A DNA stretch of 44,164 nt from NCBI GenBank assembly GCA_009377795.1, contig WHTJ01000032.1:1-44164 (forward strand). Reading direction: 5' to 3'. The position numbers and the translations under genes are program-made. Each line of letters opens with the position of its first letter. Within the stretch, counting starts at the first letter, position 1. The notes below the pieces were generated by a model. The model saw nothing but the letters and a program-made list of their open reading frames with translations. It had not been told where the DNA came from and did not search any database. The DNA comes from Propionibacteriales bacterium (lineage in GTDB: Bacteria > Actinomycetota > Actinomycetes > Propionibacteriales > Nocardioidaceae). This document shows positions 1 through 8,082 of the stretch, in pieces.

Positions 1-215
1 GAACATCAGCAGCGCGAAGGCGAGCGACCACCAGACGGAGCCCAGGACCGCGGCGATCGCCAGTGAGGCGACCGCGAGCTGGGCCGTCGCACGCAGGGCG
101 GCTGTGACGAGGTGCGCCGGATGGGCATCTCGCCCACCGCGGCGGCGCCGACCGCGATGAGCACGAGGACGACGAGCGTGACCGCCAACGACCAGCCGAC
201 GCTCGGGGTGTACAT
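1..215 (-). pseudogene. FetB/UPF0014-type ABC permease, 5' part, frameshifted, runs off the left edge
   Basis: The minus-strand reading from the ATG at 215 gives a hydrophobic N-terminus ([14 protein letters not shown], then VVLVLIAVGAAAV). The membrane-like continuation (LVTAALRATAQLAVASLAI, then AAVLGSVWWSLAFALL) lies in another frame, so one base appears to be missing between about 121 and 150. Joined, the two pieces look like the first helices of the UPF0014/FetB family of iron- or metal-exporting ABC permeases; this identification rests on pattern only. The stop codon of ung (217-215) shares its A with this ATG (TGATG), so translation is probably coupled. The rest of the gene is outside the window. 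The frameshift may be a real lesion or a sequence error. Confidence 0.5.
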
Positions 216-904
216 CAGGGTAGTCGCCAGTCGATGGGTGGCGCGGACTGCTCGGCAAGCAGGGAGTTCACTCGGCTGAACGGCCGAGACCCGAAGAACC
301 CGCGGTCCGCCGACATCGGGCTCGGGTGCGGAGACTGTACGTACGGGACGTCGCCGAGCATCGGCTTGAGCGTCTGCGCGTCGCGTCCCCACAGGATGGC
401 GACCAGCGGCCCGCCGCGCGCCACCAGGGTGGTGATGGCCTGCTCGGTGACCTGTTCCCAGCCCTTGCCACGGTGACTGGCCGGGGCACGTGGCGAGACC
501 GTGAGGACTCGGTTGAGCAGCAGCACGCCCCGGCCGGCCCAGGGAGCCAGGTCGCCGTTGCTCGGCATGGGTACGCCGAGATCCTCGGTCAGCTCGCGGA
601 AGATGTTGGTCAGGCTGCCCGGGAGCGGGCGTACGTGCGGCGCGACGGAGAACGACAGCCCGACCGGATGACCCGGCGTCGGGTATGGGTCCTGCCCCAC
701 GATCAGGACACGGACCTGCTCCATCGGCTCCGCGAACGCGCGCAGTATCCGGTCGCTCTGCGGCAGGTATCCGCGTCCCGCGGCGTTCTCCTGACGCAGG
801 AACTCGCCCAGCTTGGCCAGCGTGTCGGCGGTCGGTTCGAGAGCCTCGGCCCAGTCCGGGGCGACGAGCTCGGAGAGCGGTTTGCGAGTCATGTCGAACG
901 TCAT
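215..904 (-). CDS. ung: Uracil-DNA glycosylase, family 1
   Basis: Removes uracil from DNA, the first step of base-excision repair, in the cytoplasm. The family 1 water-activating motif GQDPYP is at about residues 70-75, followed by [11 protein letters not shown]. The C-terminal motif [18 protein letters not shown] contains the uracil-loop HPS. About 229 residues is normal for the family. The ATG at 904 is chosen; 892 is a close alternative, and an upstream in-frame ATG at 949 would add a non-conserved arginine-rich tail. The stop overlaps the start of the FetB-like gene. Housekeeping gene at the left border of the catabolic island. Confidence 0.95.
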   Translation of the reverse strand: MTFDMTRKPLSELVAPDWAEALEPTADTLAKLGEFLRQENAAGRGYLPQSDRILRAFAEPMEQVRVLIVGQDPYPTPGHPVGLSFSVAPHVRPLPGSLTNIFRELTEDLGVPMPSNGDLAPWAGRGVLLLNRVLTVSPRAPASHRGKGWEQVTEQAITTLVARGGPLVAILWGRDAQTLKPMLGDVPYVQSPHPSPMSADRGFFGSRPFSRVNSLLAEQSAPPIDWRLP

Positions 905-947
905 CCCGTCGTCGTGAGCGCGCCGATGGTTTCGGGCCACGCGCGGC

Positions 948-953
948 ATTCTA
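948..953 (-). promoter_or_regulatory. Candidate -10 element for ung
   Basis: On the minus strand 953-948 reads TAGAAT, a good match to an actinobacterial sigma-70-type -10 box, about 44 bases upstream of the chosen ung start. No convincing -35 box is seen at the usual distance, so the call is tentative. Confidence 0.35.
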
Positions 954-1009
954 GAGACGCTCCCGCCGCCGATGCGCGTAGGCGCTCTGGACTTTCGATC
1001 GGCGAGTCA

Positions 1010-1023
1010 TGCAAACTGTAAAC
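1010..1023 (+). promoter_or_regulatory. GntR-type operator A (TGCAAAC-TGTAAAC)
   Basis: Two 7-base units, TGCAAAC and TGTAAAC, lie head to tail 58 bases before the first PrpD start. The same TGTnnAC direct repeat with 7-base phasing occurs at five other promoters of this island. The core GTnnAC is the usual half-palindrome recognised by FCD-type GntR repressors, and a gene for one lies at 9178-9894. Confidence 0.6.
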
Positions 1024-1080
1024 AGCTATCAGGACTTCTTGCGAGCCCCCACCTCGGAGAACGGGCAAAGGAGCCTCACC

Positions 1081-2463
1081 ATGGACGAGCACCTCTTCGC
1101 ATACCTGGGTGACTGGGTGTCCAGAACCTGGCTCGACGACGTACCCACCGTCGCGCAGTCCGTCGCCAGGCGGGCGATTCTCGACTGCGTGGGCGTCACG
1201 CTGGCGGGGCGCGATACCGACGTGGGCGAGGTGCTGAGCCGGTACATCGAGTCGTCCGGTACGACGGGGAAGGCGACTCTCATCGGTCGCCCTGGTACCA
1301 CGTCCACCGAGCACGCGGCGTTCGTGAACGCCGCCCAGGGTCATGCGCTGGACTTCGACGACTGCAACAGCTCGCTCGGCGGCCATCCGAGCGTCGTCGT
1401 GCTCCCTCCCGCGCTCGCCGTGGCCGAGGAAGTCGGCGCCACCGGGTCCGCACTGCTGGAGGCCTATGCCCTCGGGTTCGAGGTCGCGACCAAGATGGCC
1501 CGGTGCGTGAACTTCACGCACTACGAGCGCGGATGGCATCCGACCGCGACGCTGGGTGTCTTCGGTGCGACGGCGGCGGCCGCCAAGCTGATGGGTCTGG
1601 ATGCACAAACCACCACCACCGCCCTGGCGATCGCCGCATCCACGGCCGCGGGCATCAAGGCCAACTTCGGCACCGCGACGAAGCCCCTGCAAGTCGGTCG
1701 GGCGGCACAGAACGGCGTGCTTGCCGCCCGGCTCGCGGCCGTGGGCGCCGACGCCAACCCCGGCGCCTTCGAGCACGGGCAGGGGTTCGGCGCCGTGTTC
1801 AACGGTGCCGACGCCTTCGATCCGTCCGCAGCGCGGCAGTCCCTCGCCGACCCGTGGGACCTGGTCGACCCGGGCCTCACGGTGAAGCGGTACCCCTGCT
1901 GCGCCAGTACGCATGGAGCGATCGACGCGGCGCTCGTCCTGCGGGAGGGGTTGGACGAGGTCGATTCCATCGAGCAGGTACGGATCTGGACCCATCCGCG
2001 ACGGCTGCGGCATACCAACCGTCCCGAGCCGTCCGCCGGGCTGGAGGCGAAGTTCAGCGTCCAGTACGTCGTCTCCCGGGCCCTGTGGTCCGGCGGGGTC
2101 GGTCTGCTCGACTTCACGCCGGACGCGATCACCGAGCGACCGGTCCGCGAGCTGATGGGGCGAGTCGTGGCCGAGCCGATGCCCCAGGAGCGCTGGGGCG
2201 CGGACCACTTCCCTGCGGAGGTCGAGCTGTCGGTGGGCGGGCTCACGCACCGCCATCGGGTCGAACGTCCGAAGGGCAACGGTCCCGCGGCGGCGTTGAC
2301 CGACGAGGAGCTCACCGCGAAGTTCATGGACTGCTGCCGGGCGGCGGGTGTGGCGGACGAGGACGGCAAACGCCTTCAGACGGAGATCCTGATGCTCGAG
2401 GCCGTGGACGACCTGGCGACCATCACCGAGCCGCTCGCCGACGGCTCCTCCGACAGGTGGTGA
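1081..2463 (+). CDS. MmgE/PrpD family protein, copy 1
   Basis: A 460-residue member of the MmgE/PrpD fold, whose known members include 2-methylcitrate dehydratase and cis-aconitate decarboxylase. Visible family motifs are LDFDDCNSSLGGHPS (acidic pair and His), TKPLQVGRAAQNG (Lys loop) and VKRYPCCASTHGAIDA (second Lys and His). The ATG at 1081 is preferred over an in-frame ATG at 1009 because a good Shine-Dalgarno (aaaggag, about 1065-1071) stands before it and the 1009 start would lie inside the operator. First gene of a plus-strand operon; its stop overlaps the start of the hydroxyacid dehydrogenase (GTGA). The substrate cannot be told from sequence. It belongs with copies 4, 5 and 7 by its motifs. 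Confidence 0.85.
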   Translation: MDEHLFAYLGDWVSRTWLDDVPTVAQSVARRAILDCVGVTLAGRDTDVGEVLSRYIESSGTTGKATLIGRPGTTSTEHAAFVNAAQGHALDFDDCNSSLGGHPSVVVLPPALAVAEEVGATGSALLEAYALGFEVATKMARCVNFTHYERGWHPTATLGVFGATAAAAKLMGLDAQTTTTALAIAASTAAGIKANFGTATKPLQVGRAAQNGVLAARLAAVGADANPGAFEHGQGFGAVFNGADAFDPSAARQSLADPWDLVDPGLTVKRYPCCASTHGAIDAALVLREGLDEVDSIEQVRIWTHPRRLRHTNRPEPSAGLEAKFSVQYVVSRALWSGGVGLLDFTPDAITERPVRELMGRVVAEPMPQERWGADHFPAEVELSVGGLTHRHRVERPKGNGPAAALTDEELTAKFMDCCRAAGVADEDGKRLQTEILMLEAVDDLATITEPLADGSSDRW

Positions 2464-3518
2464 CCCGACCGGCGCCGCGGGTGGTCGTACTCGACGACTA
2501 CGAGGGCTTCCTCGCACGATCACCGGTCCTCTCGGCGCTGGACGGCCGGATCGAGCTGGTTCCCTACGATCGTCCGCTGCGAGAAGCCGACCTGGAGGCG
2601 GCGCTCAGGGACGTCCCGATCGTCATCGCGCTCCGGGAGCGCACTCCCTTTCCCGCGGATGTCCTCGCCCGGATGCCGGACGTCGAGCTGCTGCTGCAGA
2701 CCGGCGGGCACGCCTATCACATCGACCGGGACGCCGCGACCAGCTCGGGGATCGCCGTCGCCCTCGGTCGGGCTTCGATACGTCCCTCACCCGTGATCGC
2801 CGAGCTCGTGGTCGGTCTCATGATCGCCTGGTACCGCGGAATCGTGCCGGCCGTCCAGGGCATGCGGTCCGGCGCCTGGCCGGCGCAACCGGGCCGGCTG
2901 CTGCGCGGCCGGACACTCGGCATCCTCGGCCTCGGCCGCCATGGGATCACGGTCGCCCGGGCCGCGAAGGCCCTCGGCATGCGGATCGTCGCGTGGGGGC
3001 CGAGCCTGACCGTCGAACGTGCCGCCGCGGAGGAAGTCGAGCTGCTGTCGCTGCCGCGACTGCTGACGCAGGCCGACATCGTCTCCGTCCATCTTCGCCT
3101 CTCGCCCGAGTCGACCGGCCTCATCGGCGCTCGGGAGCTGGAACTGATGGGCCCGAACACGTTCCTCATCAACACGTCACGGGGCGCCATCGTCGACGAG
3201 GACGCACTGCTGGCGGCGCTCCGCGATCGCCGGATCGAGGGTGCGGCACTCGACGTCTTCACCCACGAACCGCTGCCGCCCGATCATCCGTTCCGCTTCC
3301 TCGACAACGTCATCTGTACGCCGCACATCGGTTACACCGTGGATGCGGCCTTCGACGACTTCGCACGGACGAGCGTGTCACAGCTGGACGCCTATCTCCG
3401 CGGTGAGCTCGACCCAGAGCTGCTGATCAATCCGGAGGTGCTGGACCGCCACTCGGCCACCCGGGGCGGCTTTCTGGGCGGTCGTACTGCGCCTGCACCA
3501 CCGCCTACCGGGCAATAA
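2460..3518 (+). CDS. D-2-hydroxyacid dehydrogenase family protein
   Basis: A 352-residue NAD(P)-dependent oxidoreductase expected to interconvert a 2-hydroxyacid and a 2-oxoacid in the cytoplasm. The nucleotide loop GLGRHG is at residues 157-162. The catalytic Arg (INTSRGAIVDE, R241), Glu (FTHEPLP, E270) and His (CTPHIG, H289) are all present. The acidic residue that normally ends beta-2 in NAD-specific members is missing (VAWGPSLT), so cofactor choice is open. The GTG start at 2460 overlaps the previous stop by four bases, indicating translational coupling to PrpD copy 1. A natural partner reaction would oxidise or reduce a hydroxyacid made by the PrpD enzymes; this is inference. Confidence 0.85.
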   Translation: MTRPAPRVVVLDDYEGFLARSPVLSALDGRIELVPYDRPLREADLEAALRDVPIVIALRERTPFPADVLARMPDVELLLQTGGHAYHIDRDAATSSGIAVALGRASIRPSPVIAELVVGLMIAWYRGIVPAVQGMRSGAWPAQPGRLLRGRTLGILGLGRHGITVARAAKALGMRIVAWGPSLTVERAAAEEVELLSLPRLLTQADIVSVHLRLSPESTGLIGARELELMGPNTFLINTSRGAIVDEDALLAALRDRRIEGAALDVFTHEPLPPDHPFRFLDNVICTPHIGYTVDAAFDDFARTSVSQLDAYLRGELDPELLINPEVLDRHSATRGGFLGGRTAPAPPPTGQ

Positions 3519-3542
3519 GACGACGAGCATGGAGGGCATCAC

Positions 3543-4955
3543 ATGGGCCAAGCCGATCTGACCGGACGGGTGATCGCTCACCTGCGCGATCGCCGCGAGG
3601 CCGTGCAGACACCGGCGGCGCGGGAGGCGACCGCACTGCACCTGCTGGACTCGCTGGCCGCGGTGATCTCCGGCCGGGTGATGCCGGCGGGGCGAGCCGC
3701 GGGTGAGTGGCTGGCGCACCGGCCCGGTGGCGGCCGGTCGTCCTGTGCAGGCGAGCAGGATCTCCGCCATGCGGAGGAGGCGGCGTTCGTCAACGCGATG
3801 TGCGCGCATGCGGACGAGTCCGACGACTCCCACGAGCCTTCGCGGTCGCATCCCGGCGCGTCGATCGTCCCGGTCGCGGTCGCGGTCGGCGAGCAGCGCG
3901 GCTCGGCACCGGACGAGGTGCTGGACGCGGTCACCTTGGGGTACGAAGCGTGTGCGTTGATGAACTGGCTGCTCTGGCCCACTGCCGCGGCCCGGCGCCG
4001 AACGCACCTGAGCTCGCACGCGACGGGCGGGCTGTGGGGTAGCGCGGTCACCGCCGGCGTTCTGCACGGATTCGACGACGAGCAGATGCGGTCGCTCATC
4101 GGTTACACCAGCCAGATGTCGGCGGGTCTCGCGACGTGGCTGCGAGACGAGCACCACATCGAGAAGGCGTTCGCGTTCTCCGGCATGCCCGCGTGGAACG
4201 GCGTACGCGCCGCCGGGCTGGTCGACTGCGGCTGGCCCGGCGTCAGGGACGCCCTGGACGGGGCGCCGAGCCTCTTCTCGGCCTTCGGCGCGGAGCCGCG
4301 GGAGGAGGCGCTCGCCGAGGCGGCGTCCCGACCGGCCATCGTGCTCGAGACCAACATCAAGAAGTACTGTGTCGGCTCGCCCGCGCAGGCCGCGGTGCAA
4401 GCGGCCGAGGAGCTGGTCGGCGACGGCGTGAGCGCGAGCCAGGTGAGCGCCCTGCGCATCCATCTCCCGACGGATCTCGCCTACATCGTCGACCAGCGGG
4501 ACATGACCAACATCAACGTCCAATACCTCGCGGCGGTGACACTCGTCGACGGCCGGTGCACCTTCGCCGTGGCCCACGACGAGAACGGCGCGCAGCGGCC
4601 GGAGGTCTCGGACCTGCTCACCCGTACCGAGCTGGTGGCCGACGGCGAGATGGAGCCGATACGGCAAGCACGCGTCGAGGCCGAGCTCGTCGACGGTCGA
4701 ACGCTTCGCAAGTCCGTTTTTCCAGTACGGGGTACGAAAGACGACCCGATGACGCGGGGCGAAGTGGAGGCCAAGGCGGACGACCTCATGTCCATGGCAC
4801 TGGACGGCAGGTACCGAGCGGAGGTCATCGAGGCCTGCGGGCCGTTCGACGAGGCCTCCCTCCGGCGGATCGGCGACGCTCTGCGAGCCGTCCGCGAGAC
4901 AGCAGTCGAACCCGCCACGGGTGGCGACCGGAAGGAGACCATACATGGAGCATGA
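3543..4955 (+). CDS. MmgE/PrpD family protein, copy 2
   Basis: 470 residues. The first active-site motif has the variant form HADESDDSHEPSRSHPG, the Lys loop reads HHIEKAFAFSGMPAWNG, and the third motif IKKYCVGSPAQAAVQA lacks the usual TH..ID. Copy 6 at 27225-28619 carries the same variant pattern (HADETDD, IGKAFASAGM, IKQYPVGMPIQ), so these two form a distinct subgroup, probably acting on a related substrate. The ATG at 3543 follows a clear ggaggg Shine-Dalgarno, 24 bases after the dehydrogenase stop. Its 3' end overlaps copy 3 by 11 bases. Function beyond family level is unknown. Confidence 0.85.
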   Translation: MGQADLTGRVIAHLRDRREAVQTPAAREATALHLLDSLAAVISGRVMPAGRAAGEWLAHRPGGGRSSCAGEQDLRHAEEAAFVNAMCAHADESDDSHEPSRSHPGASIVPVAVAVGEQRGSAPDEVLDAVTLGYEACALMNWLLWPTAAARRRTHLSSHATGGLWGSAVTAGVLHGFDDEQMRSLIGYTSQMSAGLATWLRDEHHIEKAFAFSGMPAWNGVRAAGLVDCGWPGVRDALDGAPSLFSAFGAEPREEALAEAASRPAIVLETNIKKYCVGSPAQAAVQAAEELVGDGVSASQVSALRIHLPTDLAYIVDQRDMTNINVQYLAAVTLVDGRCTFAVAHDENGAQRPEVSDLLTRTELVADGEMEPIRQARVEAELVDGRTLRKSVFPVRGTKDDPMTRGEVEAKADDLMSMALDGRYRAEVIEACGPFDEASLRRIGDALRAVRETAVEPATGGDRKETIHGA

Positions 4956-6330
4956 CACCACCGAGGATCAGTGGCTCGGGGCCATCGCCGGGTTCGCGAC
5001 CGGTCCCGTGGCGGCGCTGGACGATACCCGGCGCGAGGCGATCGTCACCCGGGTCGTGGACACCATCGGATGTGCACTCGGTGCCGGGTCGTCGGACGCC
5101 GTCGAGGTGGTCACGGCCTACGCGGCCCGCAGGGCGAATGGTGGGCGGCACGCGACATGGGGAACCGACCTCGACGTGGACCTGGAGAGCGCGGCGCTCG
5201 CCAACGGCGTCTCGGCGCGCTATCTCGACTACAACGATGCCTACTTCGGGGTCGAGCCCATTCACCCGAGTGATGTCATCCCCACGCTTTTCGCGTGCGC
5301 GCTGGAGAACGAGCGCAGCGACGATGAGTTCCTCGACGCCGTCGCGGTGGCGTACGAAGTGGCGATGACCGCGGCGGACGAGATCACGCCGAGGCGAAGC
5401 GGATTCGACCACGTCAATGTGACCATGCTCGGAGCCGTGACGGGAGCGGCACGACTTCTCGGGCTCTCGGAGGAAAAGGCCCGGCACGCCGTATCCATCG
5501 CCGTCACCAGTCACGCCGCGTACCGGCAGGCCCGTACCGGCCAGCTGTCCATGTGGAAGGCCTTCGCCGCCGCGGACGCCTGCCGGCACGCCGCGTACGC
5601 GGCTTTGCTCGCGTCCGTGGGCGCGCGCGGACCGGCCGCCCCCTTCGCCGGGCAGCAGGCCATGTTCCGGCGTGCCCTTGGTCTGAGTCCCGACGAGTTC
5701 CCGGTCCTCACGCTGACGTCCGAAGCACCGGCACGCATCGCCGGATCGCAGATCAAGCGGTTCCCGTGCGGCTCGGTGGGGCAGAGCGCCGCCCAGGCCG
5801 CGACGGACCTCGTGGCGCGCGGCATCTCGCTGCGCGACGTGCAGTCGATCGACATCCGGCTCGACCCGAAGGCCGCGGCGCTGATGGTCAGCCCGGAGAA
5901 GCTCGAACCTCGGACCCGGGAGACCGCCGACCACTCCATTCCCTACGTCATCGTGTCGACCCTCCAGCGGGGTGCGTTGACCGTCGAGTCCTTCACCGAC
6001 GGGGCGATCTCCGACCAGGAGGTTCGGTCGTTCCTCCAGGACAACGTGAAGGTGGGTGCCGATCCGGCCCTCGGCGGCGGACACGACATGGGCTTCCCGG
6101 TGGATCTGAACGTGACGTTGAAGGACGGGCGGGTGGAGGAACACGCGGTGGAGCACCCTCCCGGGTCACCCCGCAACCAGATGCCGTACGAGGAGCTCAA
6201 GACGAAGTTCGTGGGGTCACTGGACCGCTCGGCGCTGGCGGACCGGGCCGACCAGCTGTGGGACCTGACATGGTCGCTCGGCGGGGAGGCCTCGACCATT
6301 CCCCGGATCAACGAGTGCCTGCGCCACTGA
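4945..6330 (+). CDS. MmgE/PrpD family protein, copy 3
   Basis: 461 residues and the most divergent of the seven copies. Its motifs read LDYNDAYFGVEPIHPSDV (one Asp of the usual DD pair is Asn), GQLSMWKAFAAADACRHA and IKRFPCGSVGQSAAQA. The ATG at 4945 is chosen because gaaggag (about 4931-4937) precedes it; an in-frame ATG at 4921 lacks such a site. The start lies inside the 3' end of copy 2, so the two are translated from one mRNA. Three PrpD-fold proteins in one operon suggest either successive dehydration steps or enzymes for stereoisomers. Confidence 0.85.
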   Translation: MEHDTTEDQWLGAIAGFATGPVAALDDTRREAIVTRVVDTIGCALGAGSSDAVEVVTAYAARRANGGRHATWGTDLDVDLESAALANGVSARYLDYNDAYFGVEPIHPSDVIPTLFACALENERSDDEFLDAVAVAYEVAMTAADEITPRRSGFDHVNVTMLGAVTGAARLLGLSEEKARHAVSIAVTSHAAYRQARTGQLSMWKAFAAADACRHAAYAALLASVGARGPAAPFAGQQAMFRRALGLSPDEFPVLTLTSEAPARIAGSQIKRFPCGSVGQSAAQAATDLVARGISLRDVQSIDIRLDPKAAALMVSPEKLEPRTRETADHSIPYVIVSTLQRGALTVESFTDGAISDQEVRSFLQDNVKVGADPALGGGHDMGFPVDLNVTLKDGRVEEHAVEHPPGSPRNQMPYEELKTKFVGSLDRSALADRADQLWDLTWSLGGEASTIPRINECLRH

Positions 6331-6360
6331 CCTCGTAACCCCAGGCAAGAAAGGAAAAAC

Positions 6361-7113
6361 ATGCGAGTCGTCCTGGTGACCGGAGCCGGCCGGAACCTCG
6401 GGAAGGAGATCTCCAGAGCCTTCGCGATGTCGGGTCACGCCGTGGTCATGAACGCACGGTCCGCGGACGCCGTCGAGAAGGGCGCCGCGGAGATCGTCGA
6501 GGAAGGCGGGCGGGCGGTGGGCATGCCCGGTGACGTGACCTCGGAGGAGGATGTACGCCGGATCTTCGACGAGACTCGGCGACGACTCGGAGCGGTCGAC
6601 GTTCTCGTACATTGCGCGACGACTCGCGTCCATCGCGGATTCCTCGACATGTCGGTGGAGGAGTGGCGCCTACCGTTCGAGGTGGGCCTGACCGGTGCCT
6701 TCCACTGCGTGCGGGCGGCACTCCCGGAGATGATCGAGCGTCAGTGGGGTCGCGTCATCTTCCTGGCCGGGGTCTCGGGTCAGACCGGTGCGGCGAACCG
6801 CGCCGGTGTGGTGGCGGCGAAGAGCGGCCTCATCGGGCTCACGAGGGCGCTTGCGCTCGAGTTCGCCGCGACCGGCGTGACCGTCAACTCCGTCTCGCCC
6901 GGGCTCATTGACACCGAACGTGGCGAATGGACCAGTCAGGGAGACCAGTCGATCACCACGGAGCACTATCGCGCGCGTAAGGGGCAGGTTCCGGTCGGCC
7001 GGATGGGCCGGATGTCTGAGGTGACGGCCGCATGTCGTTACCTCGCCTCCGAGGACGCGGGCTTCGTCACCGGGCAGACCCTCAACGTCAACGGCGGCAT
7101 GTACCTCGGGTGA
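6361..7113 (+). CDS. SDR-family protein lacking the catalytic Ser and Tyr
   Basis: A 250-residue Rossmann protein most like FabG-type short-chain dehydrogenases. The nucleotide loop TGAGRNLG (7-14), the GDVTSEED segment and the C-terminal FVTGQTLNVNGG are intact. Aligned to FabG, the catalytic Ser is Gly137 (FLAGVSG), the catalytic Tyr is Val150 (AGVVAAKSG), the structural Asn of V-N-L is Gly109, and NNAG reads HCAT (84-87). Only Lys154 of the N-S-Y-K tetrad remains. It may bind NAD(P) without normal dehydrogenase chemistry, or use another mechanism. Last gene of the plus operon, 30 bases after PrpD copy 3, with aagaaagg before the ATG. Confidence 0.8.
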   Translation: MRVVLVTGAGRNLGKEISRAFAMSGHAVVMNARSADAVEKGAAEIVEEGGRAVGMPGDVTSEEDVRRIFDETRRRLGAVDVLVHCATTRVHRGFLDMSVEEWRLPFEVGLTGAFHCVRAALPEMIERQWGRVIFLAGVSGQTGAANRAGVVAAKSGLIGLTRALALEFAATGVTVNSVSPGLIDTERGEWTSQGDQSITTEHYRARKGQVPVGRMGRMSEVTAACRYLASEDAGFVTGQTLNVNGGMYLG

Positions 7114-7138
7114 TCCGGCCGGCGGGGTGCGTGGTCGC

Positions 7139-8020
7139 TCAGTCCGCGGGCCGCTCGACGGTACGACGTTCGAGCGCGTAGTACGCCTCCAGCCCGATGA
7201 CGTCCTCCAGCTCCTTGCGGATGCGGATCATCTCCTCGGGCTCGTCGCTGGGCTCACCCGACTCCTTCCATTGCCGCAACGCCGCCTGGACCGCACGGTA
7301 TTGGGAGAGGGTCGCGAGGTGGGGGTTGCGCACGATCTTGTAGCCCATGCTCTCCAGCTCGGCGACCGATGGCCGCGGCCGTCCGAGGCGGTTCCCCTCA
7401 CTCACTCCGTAGACCGTCGGTGCCGCGATGTCCGTCGGCGCGCGGCGGGCCTCTTCGAGCGAGTTGGGCCATACGAGGATCGCGTCGGCGCCTGCTTCGA
7501 CATAGTGGGCGGCCCGGCGGATGGCCTCGTCGTAGCCGTCGGTCGCCATGGCGTCTGTCCTTGCCACGATGAGAAAATCCGGGTTGCTCCGTGCCTCTAC
7601 CGCGGCCTGGAGCTTCTCCACCATCTCCTCCGTGCTGACGATGTGCTCGATGCCCTTGTGATAGTGGACCCGCTTCGGATAGATCTGGTCCTCGAGGTGG
7701 ATGCCCGCCACCCCGGCGTGCTCGAACTCCCGCACCGTGCGCTGTACGTGGACGGGAGAACCGAAGCCCGCGCCCGCGTCGACGACGACCGGCAGGTTGG
7801 TCGCGATCACGATGCGACGAGCGTTCTCTACGCACTCCGTCAACGTCAGCAACGGTTCGGGTGTCATGAGATTGGCGCCGAGCGCATAGCCGCCGACGCC
7901 CACCATCTCGAAGCCCGCATCGCGGGCGAGCCGACCGGTCAGTGGGCTGTAGACGATCGGGCAGGGGATGGTTCCGGGGCGGGCCATCCGTTCACGCAAA
8001 GCTCCGACCGGGTCTTGCAT
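7139..8020 (-). CDS. Isocitrate lyase/PEP mutase superfamily enzyme
   Basis: 293 residues, a TIM-barrel protein of the ICL/PEPM superfamily (2-methylisocitrate lyase, oxaloacetate decarboxylase, PEP mutase). The Mg-binding stretches DAGAGFGSP, HLEDQIYPKR and ARTDAMATDG are clear. The catalytic-loop KKCGH of true isocitrate and methylisocitrate lyases is replaced by KRVHYHKG, with no Cys, so a decarboxylase or other C-C or C-P reaction is more likely than PrpB activity. The ATG at 8020 is preferred over 8044 because aggagga lies between them. Transcribed divergently from the IMDH-like gene across operator B. It could cleave a product of the PrpD or dehydrogenase steps (inference). Confidence 0.8.
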   Translation of the reverse strand: MQDPVGALRERMARPGTIPCPIVYSPLTGRLARDAGFEMVGVGGYALGANLMTPEPLLTLTECVENARRIVIATNLPVVVDAGAGFGSPVHVQRTVREFEHAGVAGIHLEDQIYPKRVHYHKGIEHIVSTEEMVEKLQAAVEARSNPDFLIVARTDAMATDGYDEAIRRAAHYVEAGADAILVWPNSLEEARRAPTDIAAPTVYGVSEGNRLGRPRPSVAELESMGYKIVRNPHLATLSQYRAVQAALRQWKESGEPSDEPEEMIRIRKELEDVIGLEAYYALERRTVERPAD

Positions 8021-8061
8021 GGGACGCTGAGTCCTCCTCCACATGCCGACGGCACGTCTAC

Positions 8062-8075
8062 TGTCAACTGTAGAC
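8062..8075 (+). promoter_or_regulatory. GntR-type operator B (TGTCAAC-TGTAGAC)
   Basis: Perfect two-unit TGTnnAC direct repeat with 7-base phasing, in the 62-base space between two divergent genes (minus start 8020, plus start 8083). The stretch from 8059 is also largely palindromic (CTACTGTCAACTGTAG, 12 of 16 positions). It could control both genes at once. It ends only 7 bases before the GTG of the dehydrogenase, which suggests a very short or absent leader there. Confidence 0.65.
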
Positions 8076-8082
8076 TAGCGCC

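Noticed and set aside
901-2523. Long open frame on the minus strand opposite PrpD copy 1
   Set aside because: It lies antisense to a clear family member, has no recognisable motif and arises from GC-rich codon bias. Similar long antisense frames at 14749-16716, 40082-42274 and 42169-43608 were rejected for the same reason.
1081-8020. A methylcitrate cycle operon (PrpD plus PrpB)
   Set aside because: No methylcitrate synthase or aconitase is present, the ICL/PEPM enzyme lacks the lyase Cys loop, and there are seven PrpD-type genes instead of one.
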